Source of the DNA: Ferribacterium limneticum
Lineage (GTDB): Bacteria; Pseudomonadota; Gammaproteobacteria; Burkholderiales; Rhodocyclaceae
Assembly: GCF_020510565.1 (NCBI RefSeq)
Contig: NZ_CP075189.1
Location: forward strand, 3,462,501-3,526,500
DNA: 64,000 nt
Reading direction: 5' to 3'
The position numbers and the translations under genes are program-made. Numbering within the stretch: the first letter of the stretch is position 1; every line of letters begins with the position of its first letter. The notes under the pieces were generated by a model. The model was not told the origin of the DNA. It saw only the letters and a program-made list of their open reading frames with translations, and made no database searches. Below, in pieces: positions 19,703 through 31,463 of this stretch.

Positions 19703-20154
19703 CCACCGGCCACAAACAGCCGGTTTCCGTTCTAGTCGTCATTCACACCGAGGCCCTTGACGTACTCCTGCTAGAGAGATCTGCCCACCCGGGATTTTGG
19801 CAATCGGTAACGGGCAGCCGTGAAGGTAGCGAAGCACTGATCGACACCGCTCGCCGCGAAGTCTTCGAAGAAACCGGGATAGCCACGGCCAATGGCCTCC
19901 TTGTTGATTGGCAGATGAGCAACACCTTCGAAATTTTTACCGAATGGCGACACCGCTACGCGCCAGCGGTCAGCCATAACGTTGAACATGTCTTCAGCCT
20001 GCAACTTGCTGAACGACCGGCTATCGTCACGGCGCCTGACGAACACCGGGACTGGCAATGGCTACCCTGGCGAGAGGCCGCCGAGCACTGCTTCTCATGG
20101 AGCAACCGGGATGCCATTCTCATGCTCCCCGAAAGGCCCTCTTTCGGGACTTGA
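19699..20154 (+). CDS. nudB: Dihydroneopterin triphosphate diphosphatase
   Basis: This 151-residue Nudix hydrolase has the box GSREGSEALIDTARREVFEETGI at about residues 35-57 and the NudB-like VEHVFSLQL and DEHRDWQWLPWREA segments. It converts dihydroneopterin triphosphate to the monophosphate in folate synthesis. aspS-nudB adjacency is common. Here the RNase/inhibitor pair lies between them. The final codons overlap a heat-shock-type promoter. Confidence 0.9.
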   Translation: MTTGHKQPVSVLVVIHTEALDVLLLERSAHPGFWQSVTGSREGSEALIDTARREVFEETGIATANGLLVDWQMSNTFEIFTEWRHRYAPAVSHNVEHVFSLQLAERPAIVTAPDEHRDWQWLPWREAAEHCFSWSNRDAILMLPERPSFGT

Positions 20155-20178
20155 AACCGCCAAAACCTCTCCTATATT
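20150..20178 (+). promoter_or_regulatory. Sigma-32 (heat-shock) type promoter of hsp20
   Basis: CTTGAAA at 20150-20156, a 14-base spacer and CCTATATT at 20171-20178 fit the sigma-32 pattern (CTTGAAA, then CCCCATNT), 36 bases before the hsp20 start. The -35 overlaps the nudB stop. Confidence 0.65.
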
Positions 20179-20213
20179 TGGTCCATGAGGCTTCATTCAC
20201 CAAGGAGAAAACC

Positions 20214-21601
<1,388 letters not shown>

Positions 21602-21620
21602 TGCGGCAAAGCAGCCCGAA

Positions 21621-21645
21621 AAGCCCGCGCCAGCGGGCTTTTTCC
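21621..21645 (+). terminator. Terminator after argB
   Basis: Stem AAGCCCGC, loop GCCA, GCGGGCTT then TTT, 20 bases after the argB stop. Confidence 0.8.
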
Positions 21646-21665
21646 TTTCTGCAACGGGAAATGTC

Positions 21666-22328
21666 ATGAAAAACCCGGTCTGGCTGTTCGACCTCGACAA
21701 CACGCTGCACAACGCGACGCCGCATATCTTTCCCCACATCAATCGGTCTATGCGCCAATACATCGAGCGCCATCTGGGCGTAGACGAGCACGAGGCGACG
21801 CGCATTCGACAAGGCTACTGGGAGCGCTATGGCGCCACGCTGCTTGGCCTGATGCGTCACCATGGGACAGACCCGCGCCATTTCCTCTGGGAGACCCACC
21901 AGTTTCCCGACCTGCCGCGCATGGTCGTCTTCGACAAGCCCTTGCTGCACACTCTGCGTCGACTACCCGGCCGCAAGATCATTTTCTCCAACGCGCCGCG
22001 CCATTACGCCGAAGCCATCCTCGACCTCACCGGCCTCGGTCGCTGTTTCGATGCCGTTTATTCGGTCGAAAACCTGCGTTTCCAACCCAAACCCATGCTC
22101 GCCGGATTCCGCACCCTGCTCCGCGCCGAGCATCTCGACCCGCGCAGCTGCATCATGATCGAAGACAGTCTGGCCAACCTGGTCACCGCCAAAAAGCTGG
22201 GCATGAAAACCGTGTGGGTGAGCGCTGGCTCACGCCAGTCGCCTTTTGTTGACGTTAAAATCCGCTCGGCAACACAATTATCAAAATGCTACGGTCGACT
22301 GGAAATTTCGGCCAAAAATGAAATCTGA
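21666..22328 (+). CDS. HAD-family pyrimidine 5'-nucleotidase-like phosphatase
   Basis: This 220-residue HAD hydrolase has motif I FDLDNTLHN (about 9-17), motif II SNAPRHY, and motif IV MIEDSLANL. The closest family I recognise is the SDT1/YjjG-like pyrimidine nucleotidases, which share the DLDNTL and FSNA motifs and the helical cap. The true substrate is uncertain. It lies 12 bases before slmA. Confidence 0.8.
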   Translation: MKNPVWLFDLDNTLHNATPHIFPHINRSMRQYIERHLGVDEHEATRIRQGYWERYGATLLGLMRHHGTDPRHFLWETHQFPDLPRMVVFDKPLLHTLRRLPGRKIIFSNAPRHYAEAILDLTGLGRCFDAVYSVENLRFQPKPMLAGFRTLLRAEHLDPRSCIMIEDSLANLVTAKKLGMKTVWVSAGSRQSPFVDVKIRSATQLSKCYGRLEISAKNEI

Positions 22329-22340
22329 GGAGGGGGAAAC

Positions 22341-22949
22341 ATGGCGACAAAACCGGGCGAACGCCGCCTGCAAATCCTGCAGACGCTAGCCGAAATGCTG
22401 GAAACCCCGAAAGGGGAAAAAATCACCACCGCCGCGCTGGCCGCCAAACTGGAATGTTCCGAAGCGGCGCTCTACCGCCATTTCGCCAGCAAAGCGCAAA
22501 TGTTCGAAGGCCTGATTGAGTTCATCGAACAAAGCCTGTTCAGCGTCATCAACAAGATCACCGCCGAGGAAAGCGAAGGTTTCAAGCAAGTCGAGCTGAT
22601 CATCGGCCTACTGCTCCGCTTTGCCCAACGCAATCGCGGCATGACCCGCGTCCTGATCGGCGATGCCCTGGTCAATGAAAACGAGCGCTTGCAGACCCGC
22701 ATCAATGCCCTGCTCGACAAAGTCGAAGCCGCCATGAAACTGGCGTTGCGTATCGCCGCCACGCAGGAAAACCTCAAGCCCGACGCCGACTTCGGCGCCC
22801 TGGCCAACCTGCTCCGCTGCTACGTCGTCGGCCGCTGGGAACAATACGCGCGCAGCGGCTTCACGCGCGAACCGCTGACTCAATGGCCGCAGCAATGGCC
22901 GATGCTCTACTTCGCCTGCCTGTCGCAATCCGGCGCACCGGGCGCCTGA
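22341..22949 (+). CDS. slmA: Nucleoid occlusion factor SlmA
   Basis: This 202-residue TetR-family protein has a DNA-binding domain (about 8-58) with LAAKLECSEAALYRHFASKAQMFEGLIEF, and the SlmA-specific core with FAQRNRGMTRVLIGDALVNENERLQ. It binds chromosomal SBS sites and blocks FtsZ assembly over the nucleoid. The start is preceded by GAGGAGGGGG. It ends at a bidirectional terminator shared with hemB. Confidence 0.92.
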   Translation: MATKPGERRLQILQTLAEMLETPKGEKITTAALAAKLECSEAALYRHFASKAQMFEGLIEFIEQSLFSVINKITAEESEGFKQVELIIGLLLRFAQRNRGMTRVLIGDALVNENERLQTRINALLDKVEAAMKLALRIAATQENLKPDADFGALANLLRCYVVGRWEQYARSGFTREPLTQWPQQWPMLYFACLSQSGAPGA

Positions 22950-22954
22950 AAAAC

Positions 22955-22980
22955 AAAATGGCGGCCGAGGCCGCCATTTT
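22955..22980. terminator. Bidirectional terminator between slmA and hemB
   Basis: AAAATGGCGGCC and GGCCGCCATTTT form a perfect inverted repeat between the convergent genes slmA and hemB, with A and T runs at both ends. Confidence 0.85.
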
Positions 22981-23000
22981 TCCGTCTTGAATCGCTAACC

Positions 23001-24008
<1,008 letters not shown>

Positions 24009-24139
24009 TCAACCTCGATCAATTCAACACAGAAAAATTTTCATACTCGGCGGAACTTCCCGCCTTGACGCGCGTCAGATTCCGCAGATGGCACGCGCTG
24101 TCTCCCGCTTCACCTCCCTGAGCGGGCGCCTTGACCCAG

Positions 24140-24802
24140 TTAAGGCTTTTTGGCCCCCGGACCCCCCTTATCCGGGGGCCCTTTGTTTTCTTTCGGCTTG
24201 ATTTCGATTTCCAGCCAGCTGGCGAGAACGCCCTCAGCTTCTTCAACACCGGTCTTTTTCAGGCTTGAGAAGAGCTGCACCGAATACAGGTCAGCATCAC
24301 CCCAGGTCGCCACCTCGGCCTTCACCGATTTCAGGGCTTTCATCTGCTCCTGGCGGCTCAGCTTGTCGGCCTTGGAAAGCAGAATGTGGATCGGTCGCCC
24401 GGTTGGGCGAAACCAGTCAATCAGGCGTAAATCGAGGTCAGTCATCGGCCGGCGAATATCCATGATGACAACCAGCCCAGCCAGTTGATCCCGCTTGCTC
24501 AGGTAAGGACCAATGAGGCCCTCCCACTGCGAGCGGATCGCCTCGGGCGCCTTGGCGTAGCCATAGCCGGGGAGGTCGACGAAATACTTGCCGTCGGCCA
24601 GCGTGAAATAATTCAGGTGCTGCGTCCGGCCCGGCGTTTTGCTGACATAAGCAAGGCGAACACGCCCCGCCAGCGTATTGATAGTGGAAGACTTGCCAGC
24701 ATTGGAACGACCGGCGAAGGCAACTTCGCGAACGGAATCCTGCGGTAAATCACGGAGATTGGCGACGGTTGTCAAAAAAACCGCCTGTTGGAACAGAGGC
24801 AT
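24140..24802 (-). CDS. engB: Ribosome biogenesis GTPase EngB (YihA/YsxC)
   Basis: The protein is 220 residues from [20 protein letters not shown]. The G motifs are GRSNAGKSS (31-39), [20 protein letters not shown] and LSKADKL. It is needed for 50S assembly. The start at 24802 is preferred. An in-frame upstream ATG adds 42 unconserved residues. The last 15 codons ([13 protein letters not shown]) are written by a GC-rich inverted repeat at about 24155-24182. It is divergent from cytochrome c4. Confidence 0.95.
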   Translation of the reverse strand: MPLFQQAVFLTTVANLRDLPQDSVREVAFAGRSNAGKSSTINTLAGRVRLAYVSKTPGRTQHLNYFTLADGKYFVDLPGYGYAKAPEAIRSQWEGLIGPYLSKRDQLAGLVVIMDIRRPMTDLDLRLIDWFRPTGRPIHILLSKADKLSRQEQMKALKSVKAEVATWGDADLYSVQLFSSLKKTGVEEAEGVLASWLEIEIKPKENKGPPDKGGPGAKKP

Positions 24803-24909
24803 AAAAAACTCGGAAGACCCGCCAAGAGGGCGGCGAACTGATATAGAATAACAGGTTTGTAACCTCCGTTCCGGCCAAAGCGCCCATAAACGCGCACTAG
24901 GAGTTCGAA

Positions 24910-25545
24910 ATGATCCGTAAAGCGGCACTGGCGATCCTTTTCGCCACCAGTTTCGTCACCCACGCTTCCGAAGAAGCGCATGCCAAGGCTGACCCTGCAA
25001 AAGGCAAGGCTATCGCTGAATCCATTTGTGTCGCCTGTCATGGCGTCGATGGCAACAGCCCGACTTCGGCCAATCCGAACCTGGCTGGCCAGGTTGAGGA
25101 ATACATCGCCAAGCAACTGAAGAACTTCAAGCCGGTTGGCGACAAGCCGCCCGTGCGCAACAACCCGATCATGGCCGGTATGGCTGCACCGCTGTCCGAC
25201 GACGACATCAAGAACGTCGCCGCCTGGTTTGCCAGCCAGAAACAGAAGCCGGCTGCCGCCAAGGATGAAAAACAGATCGCGCTGGGCCAGAAAATCTGGC
25301 GTCAGGGTGACTTCAAGAAGGGCGTTCCCGCCTGCGCCGGCTGCCACGGCCCGGCTGGTGCCGGTTTGCCTGCCCAGTACCCGCGTCTGGCTGGTCAGTT
25401 CCAGGAATACACCGAAGCCCAGTTGAAGGCGTTCCGTGTTGACGAACGTGCCAACGATCCGGAAAAAATGATGCGCATGATCGCCGCCAAGCTGTCCGAC
25501 GTCGAAATCAAGGCCGTCTCCGAATACGCTGCCGGCCTGCGCTAA
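24910..25545 (+). CDS. Diheme cytochrome c4
   Basis: This 211-residue periplasmic protein has a signal peptide (1-19) and two class I cytochrome domains, each with a heme site: CVACH (about 41-45) and CAGCH (about 140-144). Distal methionines are in NPIMAGMAA and EKMMRMIAA. Cytochrome c4 carries electrons from the bc1 complex to terminal oxidases. Genes for it often sit beside engB in beta- and gammaproteobacteria, as here. Candidate -10 TAGAAT lies at 24844-24849. Confidence 0.95.
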   Translation: MIRKAALAILFATSFVTHASEEAHAKADPAKGKAIAESICVACHGVDGNSPTSANPNLAGQVEEYIAKQLKNFKPVGDKPPVRNNPIMAGMAAPLSDDDIKNVAAWFASQKQKPAAAKDEKQIALGQKIWRQGDFKKGVPACAGCHGPAGAGLPAQYPRLAGQFQEYTEAQLKAFRVDERANDPEKMMRMIAAKLSDVEIKAVSEYAAGLR

Positions 25546-25563
25546 TTTGCGCACCAGTAAAGA

Positions 25564-25590
25564 AAAGGCAGCTTCGGCTGCCTTTTTGTT
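25564..25590 (+). terminator. Terminator after cytochrome c4
   Basis: AAAGGCAGC, loop TTCG, GCTGCCTTT then TTG and TTTTT. It lies 19 bases after the stop. Confidence 0.85.
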
Positions 25591-25665
25591 TTTCTGGTGC
25601 TTGGCAGTCCACGTCGACGCGACTAGACTGGACGCACAACACCCCACCGGAGTAGGAGGCAAAAC

Positions 25666-26097
25666 ATGAAGACGCTCAAACAGCTTCTCGCAGGCAGAAA
25701 TCGCCCATTGGCAGTCGTCGCACCTGGCGACACTGTTTTTCACGCCCTCACCGTTATGGCCAAGCACGAAGTCGGGGCTGTCCTGGTTCTCGACGGCGAA
25801 CAACTGGTCGGCATTTTTTCCGAACGCGACTATGCCCGCAAGATCATCCTGCAGGGCAAGACCTCGAAGGAAACGCTGGTCAGCGAAATCATGAGCGACA
25901 AGGTGGCCTACGTTACGCCAAGCGTGTCTCTCGACGAATGCATGGCCCTGATGACCGAAAAGCATTTCCGCCACCTGCCAGTGCTGGATGACGAAGGAAA
26001 TGTGCTTGGCATCATCTCCATTGGTGACCTGGTTAAGGAAACCATCTGCGACCAGCAATTCCTAATTGCCCAGCTGGAACATTACATCGCCGGTTGA
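25666..26097 (+). CDS. Two-CBS-domain protein
   Basis: This 143-residue protein is made almost entirely of a CBS pair (about 10-65 and 75-130), with IFSERDYARKIILQGK and HFRHLPVLDDEGNVLGIISIGDLVK. Stand-alone CBS pairs of this type bind adenosine nucleotides or NADH and sense energy state. The effector is unknown. It is preceded by GGAGTAGGAGG and is immediately followed, one base apart, by the HDOD gene, so the two are probably one signalling unit. Confidence 0.88.
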   Translation: MKTLKQLLAGRNRPLAVVAPGDTVFHALTVMAKHEVGAVLVLDGEQLVGIFSERDYARKIILQGKTSKETLVSEIMSDKVAYVTPSVSLDECMALMTEKHFRHLPVLDDEGNVLGIISIGDLVKETICDQQFLIAQLEHYIAG

Positions 26098-26098
26098 G

Positions 26099-26941
26099 AT
26101 GGCAAGCAATCGCAGCATTCACTTTCATATACTCGAAGATATCGCCCGCGACCTGTCGGGCGATATCAATTTCCCGACCTGTCTCGATGCGGCCCTGCTG
26201 GTTCGCAACGCGCTGAAAGATCCGTTTGCCAGCACCGATCAGGTGGTACAGGCGATCAGCATCGAGCCGCTGATCTGCAGCAAGCTGTTGCGTCTGGCCA
26301 ACTCCGTCAGCTACAACCCGGCCGGTGAACAGATTTCCAATCTGAATAACGTGGTTCGACGACTGGGCTTCGACATCGTCCGTACGACCTCGCTGGCCGT
26401 GGCGATGGATCAGATGTTGAAATCGAAAAATCTCGCCGCCTACGATCACATTGCCCGACAAACCTGGGAACACTCGCTGCGGGTTGCGGCGATCGCCCGT
26501 GTGCTGGCGGGCCATCTGGGTCGTGTCCCGCCGGACAACGCCATGCTGACCGGACTGGTACACAACATTGGCATTTTTTACCTGCTATTTCGGGCGGCGG
26601 AATACCCCGAATACCGCAACGACGAGCCGGCCATGATCGAACTTCTGGCGGGCTGGCACGAAGGGATAGGCGAGAGTCTGTTGCACATTCTCGGGCTGCC
26701 AGCATCGATCACCGACGCGGTGCGCGATCAAAGCCATTTGAGTTCCGTCGAATCGCCCTGCACCATCAGCGACATTCTCTATTTTGCCATCGTGCTCGCC
26801 GGCAACGGCCTGCCATGGCAAAACAGCACGCACGATGCCGAGGAAGAAGCCAGGCGCGAGGCTGACCGGGCGCGCTATGCCGATCTATTGCAGACAGCCG
26901 AAGAAGACATCGTCGAGTTACGCGCCGCGCTTTCTGCCTGA
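26099..26941 (+). CDS. HDOD domain signalling protein
   Basis: The protein is 280 residues from MASNRSIHFHILEDIARDL. The HDOD domain (about 15-215) has LLRLANSVSYNP, LNNVVRRLGFDIVRT and the degenerate HD positions VHNIGIFYLL. HDOD proteins resemble HD phosphohydrolases but lack the metal site and act in motility and stress signalling. The C terminus is a charged helix rich in E and R. The start at 26099 is chosen because it directly follows the CBS stop. An ATG 33 bases upstream lies inside that gene. Confidence 0.85.
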   Translation: MASNRSIHFHILEDIARDLSGDINFPTCLDAALLVRNALKDPFASTDQVVQAISIEPLICSKLLRLANSVSYNPAGEQISNLNNVVRRLGFDIVRTTSLAVAMDQMLKSKNLAAYDHIARQTWEHSLRVAAIARVLAGHLGRVPPDNAMLTGLVHNIGIFYLLFRAAEYPEYRNDEPAMIELLAGWHEGIGESLLHILGLPASITDAVRDQSHLSSVESPCTISDILYFAIVLAGNGLPWQNSTHDAEEEARREADRARYADLLQTAEEDIVELRAALSA

Positions 26942-27058
26942 ACCTGCAGGCATCCTGGCAGTCTGAAATCCAGCCAGTCGCCAGTTTTCCCCCGACCTCG
27001 AGTGTAAGGATTCGGGAGGAACGCCGACTAATGGATATGCAAGCCCCCAGGAACCATC

Positions 27059-28012
27059 ATGCTGATTCGTCACGCCCCGGAAATTCCCAATTCCGAAATC
27101 ACCGAACCCCAGATTTATGCGGGTCGCCGCGAGTTCGTTCGAACGCTCGCCCTCGGTGTCGGCGCCGCTAGCCTCGGCCTGGCCCATGGCGCAGAAAGCC
27201 GTGAGGGACGGGGCAGCCCATTAGGAAATCTGCTCTCCAGCCCATTGTCGACGCGCGATGACAAACTGACGCCATACCAGTCGATGACGACTTACGGCAA
27301 TTTTTATGAATTCGGGCCGGACAAGGACAGCCCGGCTAAAAACGCGCACCGTCTGCGTACGCGGCCGTGGTCAGTGACTATCGACGGCGAAGTCAAAACC
27401 CCGAAAACCTTCGCCATCGAAGACATCCTGAAATGGGCGCCGCTCGAGGAGCGCATTTACCGGATGCGCTGCGTCGAAGGCTGGAGTGCGGTTGTGCCCT
27501 GGGTTGGCTTTCCGTTCAGCGAACTGCTCAAACGGGTCGAGCTGACGGGCAATGCCAAGTTTGTCGAATTCTGGAGCCTAGCCGATCCCGAACAAATGCC
27601 CTACGTGCGCATTCCCTTGCTCGACTGGCCGTATGTCGAAGCGCTCAGGCTCGATGAGGCGCGACATCCGCTGACGCTTCTCGCTGTTGGCATGTACGGC
27701 GAGGTCATGCCGAAGCAGAACGGGGCCCCGCTCCGTCTCGTCGTGCCTTGGAAATATGGCTTCAAGGGAGCAAAATCCATCGTTCGCATCCGCTTCGTCG
27801 AAAAACAGCCACAAACGGCGTGGATGAAAGCCGGGCCTGACGAGTATGGCTTCTACTCCAACGTCAATCCGGATGTCCCGCACCGGCGCTGGAGCCAGGG
27901 CAACGAACGCCGTCTCGGCGAATTTCTCAAACGCAAGACGCTACCCTTCAATGGCTACGCCGAGCAGGTCGCCGGTCTGTATGCCGGCATGGATTTACGG
28001 AAAAATTTCTGA
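27059..28012 (+). CDS. msrP: Protein-methionine-sulfoxide reductase catalytic subunit MsrP
   Basis: This 317-residue molybdoenzyme repairs oxidised methionines in periplasmic proteins. A Tat signal ([21 protein letters not shown]) leads, followed by the sulfite-oxidase fold. The molybdenum-ligating cysteine is in [14 protein letters not shown] (about residue 142). It is followed one base later by msrQ. The moco genes moeB and mog also occur in this window. Confidence 0.96.
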   Translation: MLIRHAPEIPNSEITEPQIYAGRREFVRTLALGVGAASLGLAHGAESREGRGSPLGNLLSSPLSTRDDKLTPYQSMTTYGNFYEFGPDKDSPAKNAHRLRTRPWSVTIDGEVKTPKTFAIEDILKWAPLEERIYRMRCVEGWSAVVPWVGFPFSELLKRVELTGNAKFVEFWSLADPEQMPYVRIPLLDWPYVEALRLDEARHPLTLLAVGMYGEVMPKQNGAPLRLVVPWKYGFKGAKSIVRIRFVEKQPQTAWMKAGPDEYGFYSNVNPDVPHRRWSQGNERRLGEFLKRKTLPFNGYAEQVAGLYAGMDLRKNF

Positions 28013-28013
28013 C

Positions 28014-28679
28014 ATGAGCTTCAACCCCGACAACCGCCAGCTTGGTTGGATCAAGATTGCCCTCTTCGCCCTCTGCCTGCTGCCGGCCATACGTCTGCTG
28101 TGGGCCGCCTACACGGGCGACTTTGGCGCCAACCCGGTGGAGTTTGTCCAGCGCTGGACGGGCACCTGGACCTTCAACCTGCTGCTCATCACGCTGTGCG
28201 TCACGCCGCTGCGGGCGATAACGCAAATGCACTGGCTGACCCGGCTGCGGCGCATGCTCGGGCTATTCTGTTTTTTCTACGCCACGCTACATTTTTTGAG
28301 TTTCATCGGTTTTGACCATGACTTTGTGATCGACGACATCGCCAAGGACATTTTCAAGCGCCCCTTCGTGACGGTTGGTTTTGCCGCCTTCCTGTTGCTG
28401 ATTCCGCTCGCCGCGACCTCGAGCAACTGGGCAATTCGCCAGCTGGGCGGACGAAAATGGCAGGAACTGCACCGCAGCATCTACCTGATCAGCATTCTCG
28501 CCACGGTGCATTATTTCTGGCTGGTCAAGGCCACAGCTCTGTTGTGGCCGCTGGCTTACTCCGTTGCCGTCGCTCTTCTGCTCGGCTGGCGGATTCGTGA
28601 GCGCAAGCGCAAGGCGATCCCGGTACCGCAATTTCAGGGTGTGAAACCGCTGAAATTCTTCAAACAGAAGCCGGATTGA
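28014..28679 (+). CDS. msrQ: Heme-binding membrane subunit MsrQ
   Basis: The protein is 221 residues from MSFNPDNRQLGWIKIALFAL. About six transmembrane helices carry histidines for b-type heme (FFYATLHFLSF, LHRSIYLISILATVHYFW). It passes quinone electrons to MsrP. The start at ATG 28014 directly follows the msrP stop. Reading further upstream would run inside msrP. Confidence 0.95.
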   Translation: MSFNPDNRQLGWIKIALFALCLLPAIRLLWAAYTGDFGANPVEFVQRWTGTWTFNLLLITLCVTPLRAITQMHWLTRLRRMLGLFCFFYATLHFLSFIGFDHDFVIDDIAKDIFKRPFVTVGFAAFLLLIPLAATSSNWAIRQLGGRKWQELHRSIYLISILATVHYFWLVKATALLWPLAYSVAVALLLGWRIRERKRKAIPVPQFQGVKPLKFFKQKPD

Positions 28680-28697
28680 TCTTTGCCGCAGATTGCT

Positions 28698-28731
28698 ACG
28701 GTCAACCGGCAAAATTGACCAAAATTGAAAT
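28698..28731 (+). repeat. Dispersed core-plus-AT-tail element (msrQ/bioC gap)
   Basis: There is an exact core ACGGTCAACCGG, then CAAAATTG, ACC and AAAATTGAAAT. It is preceded by GATTGCT, as in the copies at 39307 and 52695. It lies between the convergent ends of msrQ and bioC. Confidence 0.8.
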
Positions 28732-28745
28732 GCCCCGAGGAGCGA

Positions 28746-29639
28746 TCAGCCTTTGCGTGGCAGATCGAAGCGGACGATGGCGCGGCCGTCCGGCGTTTTC
28801 TTCGGCTCAACCTTCCAGGCGTGGCCGTAGATGACTTCGAAGGTCGCCGGCAGCCGGCCGTCCTTGCGCATCGCTTCGTAGGCCACCTTGCCGTTTTCCC
28901 AGGATTTCCGGCCGGTCATCCCGTGGCGCCGGGCTTTCATGGCGCACGACGAGCCGGCAGCGCGCAATTCGGCGAACATGGCATCCACATCGTCGTAGGT
29001 CAGCGTGATGACTTCCATGTCCATGACCGGATCGGCGAAACCGCAGCCGACCAGCATGTCGCCGAGATCGTGCATGTCGGCGAAACGCTGGGTGTGGGCG
29101 TAGCCATCGGCAAAAGCGGCGCGCAGTTCCTTGAGCGTATCCGGGCCGAGCGTCGAGAACATGAGTAGACCGCCGACTTCGAGCACACGATGCGTTTCGG
29201 CCAGTGCTGGAATCGGATCGTCCAGCCAGTGCAAGAGCAGGTTGGACCAGACGATTGCGGTCGACCGCGATTTCAGGGGCAAATTGGCCGCATCGGCAGC
29301 GAGGCGAAGCGGCTCGACCGTCCTGCCGATGCCCAGCCAGCGTTGCCAGCCGGCGCGCGGGATACGGCCGGCGGAAAGCATGGCCGGCGCGACATCGAGG
29401 CCAATCAGTTCAGCGTCGGGATAACGGGCGGACAAGCCCGGAAAGCTCCCGCCACGACTGCAACCGAGGTCGAGAATCCGCTTCGGTTCAACCTTGACGA
29501 AATCGAGTCGCTCCTGCATCCGGCGATCGACTTCGCGGGCGAAGAAATCACCTTCGCCGTAACTTGCCGCAACCCGGGCGAAGCGTCGACCGACGTGCTG
29601 CCGGTCGACGAATCCGGAATGCGGGCTGACAGGGCTCAA
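28746..29639 (-). CDS. bioC: Malonyl-ACP O-methyltransferase BioC
   Basis: This 297-residue SAM-dependent methyltransferase has motif [18 protein letters not shown] and [11 protein letters not shown], then [14 protein letters not shown], which is typical of BioC. It masks malonyl-ACP so that fatty-acid synthesis can build the pimeloyl chain of biotin. The start is TTG at 29639, overlapping the bioB stop in TTGA with AAGG upstream, which implies coupling to bioB. Confidence 0.88.
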   Translation of the reverse strand: MSPVSPHSGFVDRQHVGRRFARVAASYGEGDFFAREVDRRMQERLDFVKVEPKRILDLGCSRGGSFPGLSARYPDAELIGLDVAPAMLSAGRIPRAGWQRWLGIGRTVEPLRLAADAANLPLKSRSTAIVWSNLLLHWLDDPIPALAETHRVLEVGGLLMFSTLGPDTLKELRAAFADGYAHTQRFADMHDLGDMLVGCGFADPVMDMEVITLTYDDVDAMFAELRAAGSSCAMKARRHGMTGRKSWENGKVAYEAMRKDGRLPATFEVIYGHAWKVEPKKTPDGRAIVRFDLPRKG

Positions 29640-30619
29640 ATTGCCTTGACGCCGAGACGCGCAAACAGCGCGTCGTCGCGCTCGATATCCGGATTGCCGG
29701 TAGTCAGCAGGAAATCACCGTAGAACATCGAATTGGCGCCGGCCAGGAAGCACAGGGCCTGCAGTTCGTCGCTCATTTCCTGACGGCCAGCCGACAGGCG
29801 AACCCAGGAGGTCGGCATCATGATGCGCGCGGCGGCGATGGTCCGCACGAACTCGAACGGATCGAGGCGATCCTTGTCGGCCAGCGGCGTACCGGGAATC
29901 GGCACGAGGTTGTTGATCGGCACGGACTCCGGCGCCTTGGGCAGGTTGGCCAGCTGGACAAGCAAACCCGCGCGGTTCTTGCGCGATTCGCCCATGCCAA
30001 TGATGCCGCCGGAACAGACATTGATGCCGGCATCGCGAACCTGCTCGAGGGTATCGAGACGGTCGTCCTGGGTATGCGTCTTGATGACCTGACCGTAGAA
30101 CTCCTTGTCGGTATCAAGATTATGGTTGTAGTAGTCGAGGCCAGCCTCTTTCAGCTTGCCTGCCTGGCCTTCCTTGAGCATGCCGAGCGTCACACAGGTT
30201 TGCATGCCCAGCGCCTTCACTTCGCGGACCATGTCGAGAACGCGGTCGAGATCGTTGTCCTTCGGCCCCTTCCAGGCGGCGCCCATGCAGAAGCGCGAAG
30301 CGCCCTTGGCCTTGGCGGCCTGAGCGGCGGCAACCACCTCGTTGAGCGGCATCAGGCGTTCGCGCTCGGTGTCTGTGTCGTAGCGGGCAGATTGCGAGCA
30401 ATAGCTGCAATCCTCGGAACAGCCACCGGTCTTGACCGAAAGCAGCGTCGAGCGTTGAATGGCGTTCGGATCGAAGTTTTCGCGGTGCACACCTTGCGCC
30501 CGCCAGATCAGGTCCATCAGCGGCAACTCATAGAGCGCGAGTACTTCAGCGACCGACCAGATGTGGGCGGGAGCGGACTGGGAAACAGACGAAACGGCGG
30601 CGATGGAGCTAGCTTGCAT
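29636..30619 (-). CDS. bioB: Biotin synthase
   Basis: The protein is 327 residues from [21 protein letters not shown]. This radical-SAM enzyme has the cluster motif [11 protein letters not shown] (CxxxCxxC), the SAM-binding YYNHNLDT and the second-cluster cysteines in [15 protein letters not shown] MQTCVTLGM and [14 protein letters not shown]. It inserts sulfur into dethiobiotin. An ATG 48 bases upstream is less likely because it lies close to the divergent comF promoter region. It forms an operon with bioC. bioA, bioD and bioF are not in the window. Confidence 0.95.
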   Translation of the reverse strand: MQASSIAAVSSVSQSAPAHIWSVAEVLALYELPLMDLIWRAQGVHRENFDPNAIQRSTLLSVKTGGCSEDCSYCSQSARYDTDTERERLMPLNEVVAAAQAAKAKGASRFCMGAAWKGPKDNDLDRVLDMVREVKALGMQTCVTLGMLKEGQAGKLKEAGLDYYNHNLDTDKEFYGQVIKTHTQDDRLDTLEQVRDAGINVCSGGIIGMGESRKNRAGLLVQLANLPKAPESVPINNLVPIPGTPLADKDRLDPFEFVRTIAAARIMMPTSWVRLSAGRQEMSDELQALCFLAGANSMFYGDFLLTTGNPDIERDDALFARLGVKAI

Positions 30620-30675
30620 GAAAGGCCTTGCGTGAAAAATGCTATAAAAATCAGATACGAAGCGCATCGGTAATT

Positions 30676-31419
30676 ATGGATTATCACGGACACTCCGGCT
30701 GGCTGTCAATTTTACCCCAGCCCGATGGACTCAAACGGCTTGGCCGGAAAATCCTCGATGCCGTCCTGCCGGGAAGCTGTCTGCTCTGTGGCGCCGACAG
30801 CCAAGGAGGCCTGCTCTGCCCGCCATGCACGAACGATCTTCCGCTGTTGCCCAAGGCTTTGTGCCCGATCTGCGCCGTCCCGACAACGCATGGCGAACGC
30901 TGCGGCGCCTGCCTGCGCGACAAACCACATTTCGACCGCGCCATCGCCCTCTTTTGCTACGACTTTCCCGCCGACCGGATCGTTCATGCACTCAAGTACG
31001 GGCACCAACTGGCGGTAGCCGGCTGGGCCGGGCAAAAGCTGGCCGAACTGACCGCCGCCGATGCCTTCGACTGCATCGTCCCCCTGCCTTTGCACGCCGA
31101 ACGTCTCCAGGAACGGGGTTTCAACCAGTCCGCCGAGATCGCCAAGGCATTTCAATTTTGGGCAAAAATCCCGGTTGACCGTGGGAATGTCCTGCGCACG
31201 CGGATAACGCCGCCCCAAGCCGCGATGCCGCACAAGGAACGCCATAAAAACGTCCGCGGAGCCTTCGAGTGTCGGCGCGACTTCACCGGCCAGCGCCTGC
31301 TGCTCATCGACGATGTGATGACCACCGGCGCCACCGCCAACGAGTGCGCCCGCGTCCTTAAACTGCACGGCGCCGCCGAGGTCACCGTTGCCGTTATCGC
31401 CCGTGCGCTACGGCACTGA
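30676..31419 (+). CDS. comF: ComF family phosphoribosyltransferase-like protein
   Basis: The protein is 247 residues. An N-terminal double zinc ribbon has CLLCGADSQGGLLCPPC and CPICAVPTTHGERCGAC. The phosphoribosyltransferase fold ends in the PRPP loop LLLIDDVMTTGAT (about 205-217). ComF/GntX proteins are required for natural transformation in Bacillus and Haemophilus. The exact step is unsettled. Bases 31149-31182 inside the gene are a dispersed-motif copy encoding FQFWAKIPVDRGN. It is divergent from bioB. Confidence 0.9.
   Translation: MDYHGHSGWLSILPQPDGLKRLGRKILDAVLPGSCLLCGADSQGGLLCPPCTNDLPLLPKALCPICAVPTTHGERCGACLRDKPHFDRAIALFCYDFPADRIVHALKYGHQLAVAGWAGQKLAELTAADAFDCIVPLPLHAERLQERGFNQSAEIAKAFQFWAKIPVDRGNVLRTRITPPQAAMPHKERHKNVRGAFECRRDFTGQRLLLIDDVMTTGATANECARVLKLHGAAEVTVAVIARALRH
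31149..31182 (-). repeat. Dispersed core-plus-AT-tail element (in comF)
   Basis: On the minus strand there is an exact core ACGGTCAACCGG, then GATTTTTG, CCC and AAAATTGAAAT. It lies in the linker before the TPPQA segment of comF. Confidence 0.8.
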
Positions 31420-31463
31420 ATCCATGCTCTAATTCGCCCCCTTCACCGTTCGAAAGCCGTCGC

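Noticed and set aside
29264..29298. GCGGTCGACCGCG in bioC with a following GATTT and CAAATT
   Set aside because: The core has at least three mismatches and is self-palindromic; the tail match is weak. It is too degenerate to list.
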